NCBI GenBank assembly: GCA_045863035.1
Contig: BTUV01000081.1
Coordinates: 1 to 13,655, forward strand
From: H2-BAC3 sp045863035
Lineage (GTDB): Bacteria; Bacteroidota; Ignavibacteria; Ignavibacteriales; Ignavibacteriaceae
Reading direction: 5' to 3'
DNA length: 13,655 bases
The notes under the pieces were generated by a model that saw only the letters and a list, made by a program, of their open reading frames with translations, had not been told where the DNA came from and ran no database searches. The position numbers were made by a program, and so were the translations under genes. Shown here one piece after another: positions 6,815 through 13,169 of this stretch (positions are counted from its first letter, which is position 1; each line of letters opens with the position of its first letter).

Positions 6815-7747
6815 TTAGTTAGTTGCAATAAATCTCTGCACCCAGGTTGCACCCAGCGCAAAATTGTTATACGTAGTGCTTCCGAATCCTCCTGATACGG
6901 TAGGTGCGCCAAATCCGCTGATTGCAGGATTTGTCTGAATTACTTCATACGTAAGCAGCCCTTTCGCGGTAACCTGATAGATACCGGTTGAAGTTACTGA
7001 GGTAGGTGTAATCTGATTCAGAACGATATTGCGGATAGTGGTTCCGGCAGCAGCGGTTGTGGAATATGTGCCTGTGTAAGTAACAACTGCGTTTGAACTA
7101 TCTGTTGCAACTACTACATACGTTTTATTTGAATTAAAGGTAGCAGCAATTGATTTTGTCTTGAGTGTTGCTTTCAGACCCGGAGCAACCAGATCTTCGC
7201 TTGAAAGCCATGCACCGACTATTGGTTCGCTTGACGGAGCAGGATTTACATAACCCTGAACCCAGGTAAGACCAAGAGCAATATTATTGTATTTGGTGCT
7301 TCCGAACCCTTCTGATGCAACCGGAGCAGTAAAGCCGGGTATTGCAGGGGTTGTCTGAACCACTTCATACTTCATGTGACCTTTGGAATTAACTTCGTAT
7401 ATACCGGTTGAGGTAACTGAAGTGGGAACAGTCTGATTGAGAACGATATTGCGAATTGTTGTTCCCGTTGCTGCTGTTGTTGAATATGTGCCGCTGTAGG
7501 TAACTGATGCGTTTGTGCTGTCAGTTGCCACAACTTCGTAGGTGTTGTTTGAATTGAAAGTTGCAACAATTTTTCTTGTCTTCAGCGTAGCCATAAGACC
7601 AGGTGCAACATCAATGCTTTCGGAAATCCAGACGCCGACAACCGGTTCGGCAGGCGGAGTTACCGGTGGATTTGTCCCGCTATCGTCTTTGTCGCATGCA
7701 ACAAAAAGGAACGGAAGAAGGAAAAGAGCATAAAGAACACGTTTCAT
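6815..7747 (-). CDS. Lipoprotein made of two tandem copies of one domain
   Basis: A 310-residue exported lipoprotein. The signal peptide MKRVLYALFLLPFLFVAC has Cys18 as the lipid attachment site, followed by Asp-Lys-Asp-Asp and a Pro-rich linker (about 26-33). The mature part is two homologous domains, residues 34-163 and 174-303, each beginning EPxVGxW and ending ALGxTWVQ. They are offset by exactly 140 residues without a gap, with about 96 of 131 positions identical by my count. The G-x-W start and the run of beta-strand segments (ATFNSNxTY, GTYSTTA, TSTGIYxV, YEVxQT) recall lipocalin-like lipoprotein domains of Bacteroidota, which bind small hydrophobic molecules; this is a resemblance, not proof. 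AGAGG lies 6 nt ahead of the ATG. The gene begins 12 nt after the acyl-CoA synthetase gene and is the last of the operon. Confidence 0.82.
   Translation of the reverse strand: MKRVLYALFLLPFLFVACDKDDSGTNPPVTPPAEPVVGVWISESIDVAPGLMATLKTRKIVATFNSNNTYEVVATDSTNASVTYSGTYSTTAATGTTIRNIVLNQTVPTSVTSTGIYEVNSKGHMKYEVVQTTPAIPGFTAPVASEGFGSTKYNNIALGLTWVQGYVNPAPSSEPIVGAWLSSEDLVAPGLKATLKTKSIAATFNSNKTYVVVATDSSNAVVTYTGTYSTTAAAGTTIRNIVLNQITPTSVTSTGIYQVTAKGLLTYEVIQTNPAISGFGAPTVSGGFGSTTYNNFALGATWVQRFIATN
6839..7648 (-). repeat. Intragenic tandem duplication, 420-bp period
   Basis: Residues 34-173 (7229-7648) and residues 174-303 (6839-7228) of the duplicated lipoprotein are direct repeats. The register is exactly 420 bp, with no insertion or deletion. 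DNA copies are clearly related but diverged at many positions, largely but not only at third codon positions, so the duplication is old and under selection as protein. Confidence 0.88.
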
Positions 7748-7759
7748 AGAGAACCTCTG

Positions 7760-9295
7760 TTAGTTTTGTGATGTAAGTTGTATTTGGTTTAAATGTCTTT
7801 TTAACAGTTCACGCTTATTTATTTTTCCGGCATCTGTTTTCGGAATTTCATCAATAATTTCCGCGTGTTTCGGAATTTTGTATCCGGCAAGTTTTCCTTT
7901 GCAAAACTGAATTAAATCAGAAGCTGTCAGTTTGCTTTCCTTATTCAGCACCGCATATATTTTACCTGATTCACCCCACCGTTCATCAGGAACTCCTATT
8001 ACGGCTGCTTCTTTTATCTCCTCCATGGTATAAAGCAATTTCTCAGTTTCCGCCGGATATACATTCTCCCCGCCGCTTATATACATATTCTTTTTCCGGT
8101 CAACAACATAAAAATAGCCCTCATCATCCCGTTTTACGATATCCCCTGTATGAAACCAGCCGTCTGTTATTGCCTCTGCTGTTTCCTCCGGTTTGCGCCA
8201 GTAACCTGGTGTTACTACCGGGCTCTTTAACCAGAGTTCCCCCGGCTCTCCAACTCCTGCTTCCGGACCGTCATCTTTAACAATCTTAACATCTATATAA
8301 AAATTAGGAAATCCTATCGAGCCGATTTTTCTTATAGCATCATCCTGATGAAGCGAAAAACAGTTAGGACCAACCTCGGTGAGACCATATCCCTGCCTGA
8401 TATATACTCCCTTTGCGTGCCATGTTTCAATAAGCGGGATGGGCATTGCGGCGCCGCCTACAATCGCATATCTGACGGAACTGAGGTCTGTCTTTTCAAA
8501 ATGTTCACACTCAGCCATCATCTGCAACATGGTCGGAACACCAAAAAGGAGAGTGGTTTTTTCCTTTTCCATCAGCTCAAGTATCAGCGCGGCATCAAAT
8601 TTCCGGAGGATAGTGTGCGAGGCGCCATGAAGCAGAAAAGGTGTGAAAAGAACGTTCCAGCCACCTGTGTGAAAAAAGGGAGCGTAGCTTTGCGTGTGGT
8701 CTTGTGAATTTATATCCAGCCGAAGCCCCGTGTTCACCGCGTTATAAAAAAGCATTTTATGCGTTATGGTCACTCCCTTTGAAACGCCTGTGGTTCCCGC
8801 TGTATAAAGCAGCATAACTGCATCATTCTCATCTATATCATGAAGAGTAACATTTGATTTAATTTCAAATTCACCACAAAGAAAATCAGTAACCACAGAA
8901 AGATTGAGCACATTCACATCTTGTTTTATGCTTTGCAGTACCTTTACCTGATCACTAAACTCTCCGGCATAAATGAAAAGAGATGGATTCGCATCATTTA
9001 TCTGGGCATCAAGCTCAGCCGGTGTAAGGCGAAAATTAAGCGGAACCAATACCAGACCGGCTTTTACACATGCACCAAAAAGAAGTATGTGCTCCGCACT
9101 GTTTAATGAGTAAACCGCAAGTCGGCTTCCCCTGCTTAGTTTAACTTCTTCGGTCAGATACTCCGCCAGATGATTGGCGCGGTTGTTAAAATCTGAAAAA
9201 CTCCACTCCTTGCCGCTATCATACTCCCTGAGAAAAAATTTGTTAGGTGTGTAAAGTGCCCATTTAGCCAGCCAGTCAAACTGAAGATTATTCAT
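7760..9295 (-). CDS. Acyl-CoA synthetase (AMP-forming, FadD/MenE-like)
   Basis: A 511-residue ANL-superfamily enzyme that activates a carboxylic acid with ATP and then CoA. The core motifs are all intact: phosphate-binding loop LYTAGTTGVSKG (163-174), YGLTE (303-307), GWFHTGD (379-385), hinge region DRKKNMYISGGENVYP (399-414) and the catalytic Lys491 in TDAGKINK. The pattern fits medium- or long-chain acyl-CoA synthetases, or less likely an O-succinylbenzoate- or coumarate-type ligase; the acid is not deducible. The start is the ATG at 9295, inside the end of the symporter gene, where ATGAATAA joins the start to the upstream stop (8-nt overlap, translational coupling). A GTG 10 codons earlier is in frame but less likely. 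Neighbours suggest that it activates the acid brought in by the symporter and supplies acyl-CoA to the KAS III-like enzyme (inference). Confidence 0.93.
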   Translation of the reverse strand: MNNLQFDWLAKWALYTPNKFFLREYDSGKEWSFSDFNNRANHLAEYLTEEVKLSRGSRLAVYSLNSAEHILLFGACVKAGLVLVPLNFRLTPAELDAQINDANPSLFIYAGEFSDQVKVLQSIKQDVNVLNLSVVTDFLCGEFEIKSNVTLHDIDENDAVMLLYTAGTTGVSKGVTITHKMLFYNAVNTGLRLDINSQDHTQSYAPFFHTGGWNVLFTPFLLHGASHTILRKFDAALILELMEKEKTTLLFGVPTMLQMMAECEHFEKTDLSSVRYAIVGGAAMPIPLIETWHAKGVYIRQGYGLTEVGPNCFSLHQDDAIRKIGSIGFPNFYIDVKIVKDDGPEAGVGEPGELWLKSPVVTPGYWRKPEETAEAITDGWFHTGDIVKRDDEGYFYVVDRKKNMYISGGENVYPAETEKLLYTMEEIKEAAVIGVPDERWGESGKIYAVLNKESKLTASDLIQFCKGKLAGYKIPKHAEIIDEIPKTDAGKINKRELLKRHLNQIQLTSQN

Positions 9296-10796
9296 TGTTC
9301 TTCTTTCCCGCAATGATATATACAACTCCGGCGACCAGCGCTGAAGAGAGAATAGCCACCGCTGCTGCCACGCCAGGGTTTTGCCCTGTTGCCAGCGTGA
9401 ATGGAACGGGCAGATTCATATAAAACATCGAAAAGTGAACAATCAGAGCGGTAAATGAAGCTGCTATCGGAACAACGCGGTTTATATCTTTAACAAACAT
9501 CCCAAGCAGTATCGGAAGAAACGCAGCGCTGAAATAAGCATAGACACCATTCTGCGCAAAGATGGCAACACTCACATTTGGGTTCACAAGTTGATCATAA
9601 GAGAGATATACCGAGGCAAGGCCAAGCGAAATAATTACCATCTTATTGATAAATAAAATGCTGCTGCCTGCCTCTTCAGCTTTTTTTGTCAGAAAAAGCG
9701 GTTTAATTATATCATTGGTAATTGTTGTAGCCAAAGACTGTATCAGCCCCTCAAGAGTTGATATGCCCGCAGACATCAGTCCGAGGATAACAACAATGCC
9801 CGCATATACCGGGAATTCCGATACTACATACGCAGGTATTACTCCATCCGGTTTCAGCACTGTGCCGCTAATTTGTAAGTCCGGAAAACTTAACCGGGCA
9901 TAGAGTCCGGCAAATACCACCAGAAAAAACAGGGTCTGAACAATAACACCCGTAGTCAGATATTTGTTTACATCTGTGTCTGACTTTAGCAGTAATGATT
10001 TGGTAATAATATGCGGCTGGCAGACAATTGCAACACCAATAATTAGCTGAGAGCCGATAATCTCAAAGAAATCCCTGAAAAGAAAACTTCCGGGATTTGT
10101 CATCGTGACCAGATTTGCATCAACCGCTTCCAGCTTTGCAAGAAATCCCTTTACTCCTCCGCTGAAATGTTCATAACCGGAACCAAGCAAAATAAAAGCA
10201 ACAACCAGCATCAGCAGCGCCTGTATGGTGTTTGTATATACCATTGAGTTAGCGCCGCCAAACATCATATATCCAAAGATAAAAACCGCAATGCCGATTA
10301 GAACGTAAAGCTCATCTATATTCAATGCTTTTGAAAGAACTTTGGTCAGCCCGACACAGATAAGCACAATAAAAGTAATAAGCAGCAGCGAAGTGAATGC
10401 AAAAAAGAGCCCGTATCCGCTGCTCTTATATCTTGTACCCATCCACTGCGCCATCGAAAGAGCTTTAACAGTATTACCATGACGGCGGAAACTCTTCGTA
10501 AGAAATATCAGCGAGGTCATCGAGGCAACCGGAAGTACCAAACCGTAGGAGATAAAGCCGCTAATGCCGTAGTAAGCGATGAGTCCGGGATTGATAATAA
10601 ACGTAGCTGCACTGGTCATTGATGCGGCAAGCGCAAGACCAACCGCATAAGGGGAAAAAAGAATACTTCCCACAGCATAGTCCTGCATACTTTTAATTTT
10701 GCTTGCGCCGCGTATTACCAGAAATATAGTAAGCGCTGCATAAAGCGCAAGAACAATTCTTGTTACCAATACAAGGGAGTCATTCGCCAGATTCAT
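9288..10796 (-). CDS. Sodium:solute symporter (SSS family)
   Basis: A 502-residue inner-membrane transporter with about 13 hydrophobic segments, matching SSS (PutP/PanF/ActP) size. Family signatures are seen: ALAASMTSAATF in the second helix (about 57-66), the GGANSMVYTNTIQ motif after the sixth (about 180-192), and GLMSAGISTLEGL (about 339-351), corresponding to the Ser/Thr-rich Na+-site helix. In PutP and vSGLT the second motif has Asp (WTD); here it is Asn (YTN, about residue 189). The substrate is unknown; its place directly upstream of an acyl-CoA synthetase makes a carboxylate likely. I chose the ATG at 10796, one base after the stop of the KAS III-like gene, over an in-frame start 11 codons upstream lying inside that gene. 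The weak ribosome site (GAGTGG, 10 nt away) suggests coupled translation. Confidence 0.9.
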   Translation of the reverse strand: MNLANDSLVLVTRIVLALYAALTIFLVIRGASKIKSMQDYAVGSILFSPYAVGLALAASMTSAATFIINPGLIAYYGISGFISYGLVLPVASMTSLIFLTKSFRRHGNTVKALSMAQWMGTRYKSSGYGLFFAFTSLLLITFIVLICVGLTKVLSKALNIDELYVLIGIAVFIFGYMMFGGANSMVYTNTIQALLMLVVAFILLGSGYEHFSGGVKGFLAKLEAVDANLVTMTNPGSFLFRDFFEIIGSQLIIGVAIVCQPHIITKSLLLKSDTDVNKYLTTGVIVQTLFFLVVFAGLYARLSFPDLQISGTVLKPDGVIPAYVVSEFPVYAGIVVILGLMSAGISTLEGLIQSLATTITNDIIKPLFLTKKAEEAGSSILFINKMVIISLGLASVYLSYDQLVNPNVSVAIFAQNGVYAYFSAAFLPILLGMFVKDINRVVPIAASFTALIVHFSMFYMNLPVPFTLATGQNPGVAAAVAILSSALVAGVVYIIAGKKNNE

Positions 10797-10797
10797 A

Positions 10798-11787
10798 TTA
10801 TGTGTTCCACTCAAATAACTGACATGCAAACGCTAATCCTCCGCCTGAGCCCATGAATATCACTTTATCGCCGTTTTGCAGAATTCCTCTCAGATGTGCA
10901 TCGTCAAGAGCCATCGGAATGCAGGCAGAACCGGTATATCCGTATTTATGCATAATTGTTACGGCACGATCGCGGGGTATTTGTAAATTATCAAGCGTCT
11001 GCCAGATACTGTTAATATTTATCTGAGTAAAGAAAAAGTGTTTTACATCTTTTACCTCAACACCTGCCTTTGCGATGACGGTGTTTATCATAGATGTCCA
11101 TTTTTCAGGATTAAGCTCTTTAGGGAACTTTCGCGCAAACTTGAGCAGATGCTCTTTATTTTTTACCCGTTCCTCAGTTAACGGCATATTAGTTCCTCCG
11201 CCATATATACCCATCCAACTGTTATATTGTCCTTCTGTATGGAGCATACTTGCGAGGAATCCCTTTTTCTTAGAGGCCTCAAGCACCACCGCGCCCGCGC
11301 CATCAGCAAACAGTGTGACCGTCTTCTTGTCAGACAAATCAAGATATTTGCTCATTGCATAAGCGCCGATAACCAAAACTTTGTTATACTGTTCGTCTGC
11401 TTTAATAAACTTAACCGCGGTGTCACAAGCGGTTACAAATCCGGCGCAGGCAGTGTTTAAATCAAATGTTCCTGCATTAATCGCGCAAAGCCGGTCCTGA
11501 ATAACCGAGGCGGTTGAAGGTGATATATACTCAGGAGTATCAGTTGCTACAATGATCAGATCAAGTGCGGCAGCTTTAATTCCGGCGCTCTCAAGCGCTT
11601 TCCTTGCCGCGGATTCGGCTAAGTCGGCGGTCGATTGATTTTCATTGCACCATCTTCTTTCGCGGATGGTCAGATTTTCAACCAGCCAGGTATCAACATC
11701 TTCACCAAGGAGCTCATTGAAGTAATTGTTAGGAACAACTTTTTCCGGTGCATAATGTCCGGTTCCGGTGATTCTGACTTCTCTCAT
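10798..11787 (-). CDS. KAS III-like (FabH/thiolase-fold) acyl-transferring enzyme with altered active site
   Basis: A 329-residue thiolase-fold protein of beta-ketoacyl-ACP synthase III type, the usual length for FabH. The nucleophile is kept: Cys114 in DLNTACAGF. Other FabH landmarks are TLFADGAGAVVL (157-169) and the C-terminal GSGGG loop (313-317). The HQAN motif of FabH, bearing the catalytic His, reads TQIN here (Thr254), and the GNTSAAS motif, bearing the catalytic Asn, reads GYTGSAC (Tyr284). These are the residues which in FabH drive malonyl-ACP decarboxylation, so ordinary decarboxylative condensation is doubtful. Acyl transfer, or a different Claisen partner, is possible. The ATG follows the reductase stop by one base (TGA-T-ATG). 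Placed between reductase, transporter and CoA ligase genes, it probably uses the acyl-CoA made by that ligase (inference). Confidence 0.88.
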   Translation of the reverse strand: MREVRITGTGHYAPEKVVPNNYFNELLGEDVDTWLVENLTIRERRWCNENQSTADLAESAARKALESAGIKAAALDLIIVATDTPEYISPSTASVIQDRLCAINAGTFDLNTACAGFVTACDTAVKFIKADEQYNKVLVIGAYAMSKYLDLSDKKTVTLFADGAGAVVLEASKKKGFLASMLHTEGQYNSWMGIYGGGTNMPLTEERVKNKEHLLKFARKFPKELNPEKWTSMINTVIAKAGVEVKDVKHFFFTQININSIWQTLDNLQIPRDRAVTIMHKYGYTGSACIPMALDDAHLRGILQNGDKVIFMGSGGGLAFACQLFEWNT

Positions 11788-11788
11788 A

Positions 11789-12529
11789 TCAGATTACCAG
11801 TCCACCGTCAACCGAAAGAACCGCACCATTCACATACGATGCGTCATCACTTGCAAGAAAGAGATATGCCTTTGCAATATCAATTGGTTCGCCAAGGCGT
11901 CCGACCGGAGTTTTTTCACGCATCATCTGAAGCACTTTTTCAGGCACACTGTTTACCATTTCAGTCGCAATGAAACCGGGGGCAACAACGTTAACCGTAA
12001 TTCCTTTTTTTCCAAGCTCACGTGCCCAGACTTTACTCATCCCGATAATGCCCGCCTTGGTTGCCACATAATTAGTCTGACCAAAATTGCCGTATATACC
12101 TACAACTGATGAGGTGTTAATAACGCGTCCGTATCCGTTTTCTATCATTACCGGAGCTGCTGCTTTTGTGCAGTTAAAAACACCGGTAAGGTTTACGTTC
12201 AGCACAGACTGCCACTGCTCTTCGGTCATTTTTACCAGTGTGGCATCTTTGGTAATACCTGCATTGTTAATGAGTATATCCAGTTTTCCGTACTTCTCTT
12301 TTACAGATGCAACAGCGGCGGTAACTGATTCAAGCGATGTTACATCTATCTGCATGAATTCAGCAGTGTATCCTTTTTCTTTAAGATAGTTTTCGGCGGC
12401 TTTTCCGGCTTCTGCATCACGGTCCCAGAGGATAACTGCCGCACCCTCAGAGCCAAAAAGTTCGGCGGTGGTTTTTCCGATGCCTCGTGCAGCGCCGGTG
12501 ATAATTGCTGTTTTTCCTTGTAATCTCAT
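11789..12529 (-). CDS. FabG-like short-chain dehydrogenase/reductase
   Basis: A 246-residue classical SDR, the length and pattern of 3-oxoacyl-[ACP] reductase. It has the nucleotide-binding motif TGAARGIG (11-18), the NNAG motif (88-91), and the catalytic tetrad Asn113, Ser141 (TSSVVG), Tyr154 and Lys158 (YVATK). The C-terminal SYVNGAVLSVDGG is typical of FabG. In known enzymes it reduces 3-oxoacyl thioesters with NAD(P)H. The operon setting, directly ahead of the KAS III-like gene, suggests reduction of that enzyme's product rather than housekeeping fatty-acid synthesis, but a housekeeping role cannot be excluded. No Shine-Dalgarno sequence is visible before the ATG at 12529; a perfect 24-bp inverted repeat ends 17 nt upstream. 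Confidence 0.93.
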   Translation of the reverse strand: MRLQGKTAIITGAARGIGKTTAELFGSEGAAVILWDRDAEAGKAAENYLKEKGYTAEFMQIDVTSLESVTAAVASVKEKYGKLDILINNAGITKDATLVKMTEEQWQSVLNVNLTGVFNCTKAAAPVMIENGYGRVINTSSVVGIYGNFGQTNYVATKAGIIGMSKVWARELGKKGITVNVVAPGFIATEMVNSVPEKVLQMMREKTPVGRLGEPIDIAKAYLFLASDDASYVNGAVLSVDGGLVI

Positions 12530-12546
12530 GTTCGTTATTTGTTTTT

Positions 12547-12570
12547 ATCGTTTGAAAAATATCAAACGAT
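12547..12570. promoter_or_regulatory. Operator 1: perfect inverted repeat ahead of the reductase gene
   Basis: ATCGTTTGA and TCAAACGAT form perfect 9-bp arms around a 6-bp A/T centre (AAAATA). The site lies in the 78-nt gap between the regulator and reductase genes, 17 nt before the reductase ATG. It matches operator 2 at 22 of 24 positions, which points to one dimeric DNA-binding protein, most simply the neighbouring GbsR/MarR-type regulator. As RNA it would also form a hairpin close to the start codon. Confidence 0.82.
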
Positions 12571-12607
12571 CCGGGCAAGAACCCCTGCGGGCTGCCTGAA
12601 TCGCCTG

Positions 12608-13105
12608 TTACGCCGGGTTCTTATAAATTCTTTTCCGTTCCTTAGTCCATTCGTTCAGAAATTTTTCGTAGTGTTTTTCCATCAGTGAGTAAAACCGCTC
12701 CATCTCCAATACTCTCAGGGCAGTGGTTTCAAGGTCTTTGTTTTTGTTTGTCTTGAATTTTGCTTTAATTTCAGAGGCAATGCGGGTATTACTTTTTATC
12801 AGCTCCAGATTGTTCCGGAAAGCATTTTCAAAGATGGCGGGTTCAATTTCGTAGTAGTCTTTGCGATTATTTTCAGTGATCCATGCCTTACGGATAAGGT
12901 TGTGGTCTCTGAGGCGGCGGACTATCTGGCTGACAGGACCTTTGCTTCTTTTAAGAGATTTCGCAATTTCATCAAGTGAGACCGGTTTGGGGGAGTAAAG
13001 CAGGAGAGCAACCACATGCCCCATCAGCTTGCTCAGACCAAATGCCCGGTAAGCACCACCAAAGCGGTGGATGAGCTCTTTTCGTACTTGTTCTTCCTGA
13101 GTCAT
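12608..13105 (-). CDS. GbsR/MarR-type winged-helix transcriptional regulator
   Basis: A 165-residue DNA-binding protein with the winged helix at about 38-90. VSLDEIAKSLKRSKGPVSQ is the helix-turn-helix (42-60), then IVRRLRDHNLIRKAW leads into the wing. A helical, charged C-terminal part (about 95-165, rich in Lys/Glu) would form the dimer arm. The LMGHVVALLLYSPKPVSLDEIA layout is that of the GbsR family within the MarR superfamily rather than of classical MarR. It heads the operon, and near-identical inverted repeats lie just upstream of its own start and between it and the next gene, so autorepression and control of the lipid genes is the natural model (inference). The ligand may be an acyl-CoA or the imported acid. 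The ribosome site is modest (AAGGA close to the ATG). Confidence 0.88.
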   Translation of the reverse strand: MTQEEQVRKELIHRFGGAYRAFGLSKLMGHVVALLLYSPKPVSLDEIAKSLKRSKGPVSQIVRRLRDHNLIRKAWITENNRKDYYEIEPAIFENAFRNNLELIKSNTRIASEIKAKFKTNKNKDLETTALRVLEMERFYSLMEKHYEKFLNEWTKERKRIYKNPA

Positions 13106-13113
13106 GGTTCCTT

Positions 13114-13137
13114 ATCTTTTGAAAAATTTCAAACGAT
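13114..13137. promoter_or_regulatory. Operator 2: inverted repeat at the regulator promoter
   Basis: ATCTTTTGA and TCAAACGAT are 9-bp arms (one mismatch) around AAAATT, 22 of 24 bases identical to operator 1. It lies between the predicted -10 element (13141-13146) and the regulator ATG (13105), so it covers the expected transcription start. A protein bound here would block RNA polymerase, which fits autorepression. Confidence 0.83.
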
Positions 13138-13140
13138 CAA

Positions 13141-13169
13141 AACTTAGGGGTATTTTTTATCAAAGTCAA
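13141..13169 (-). promoter_or_regulatory. Predicted promoter of the regulator-led operon
   Basis: On the minus strand, TTGACT (13164-13169) is followed after exactly 17 bp by TAAGTT (13141-13146). This is a good sigma-70-like -35/-10 pair about 35 nt upstream of the regulator start. The -10 reads on as TAAGTTTTG, which also resembles the TAnnTTTG element used in Bacteroidota. Operator 2 lies immediately downstream. Confidence 0.65.

Noticed and set aside
7741..7758. AGAGGTTCTCT hairpin overlapping the lipoprotein ribosome site.
   Set aside because: The stem is only four bases, too weak to argue for translational control.
12577..12622. Inverted repeat AAGAACCC / GGGTTCTT at the end of the regulator gene.
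   Set aside because: The loop is 30 nt and no T-run follows, so it is not a convincing terminator. The operon appears to continue through it.
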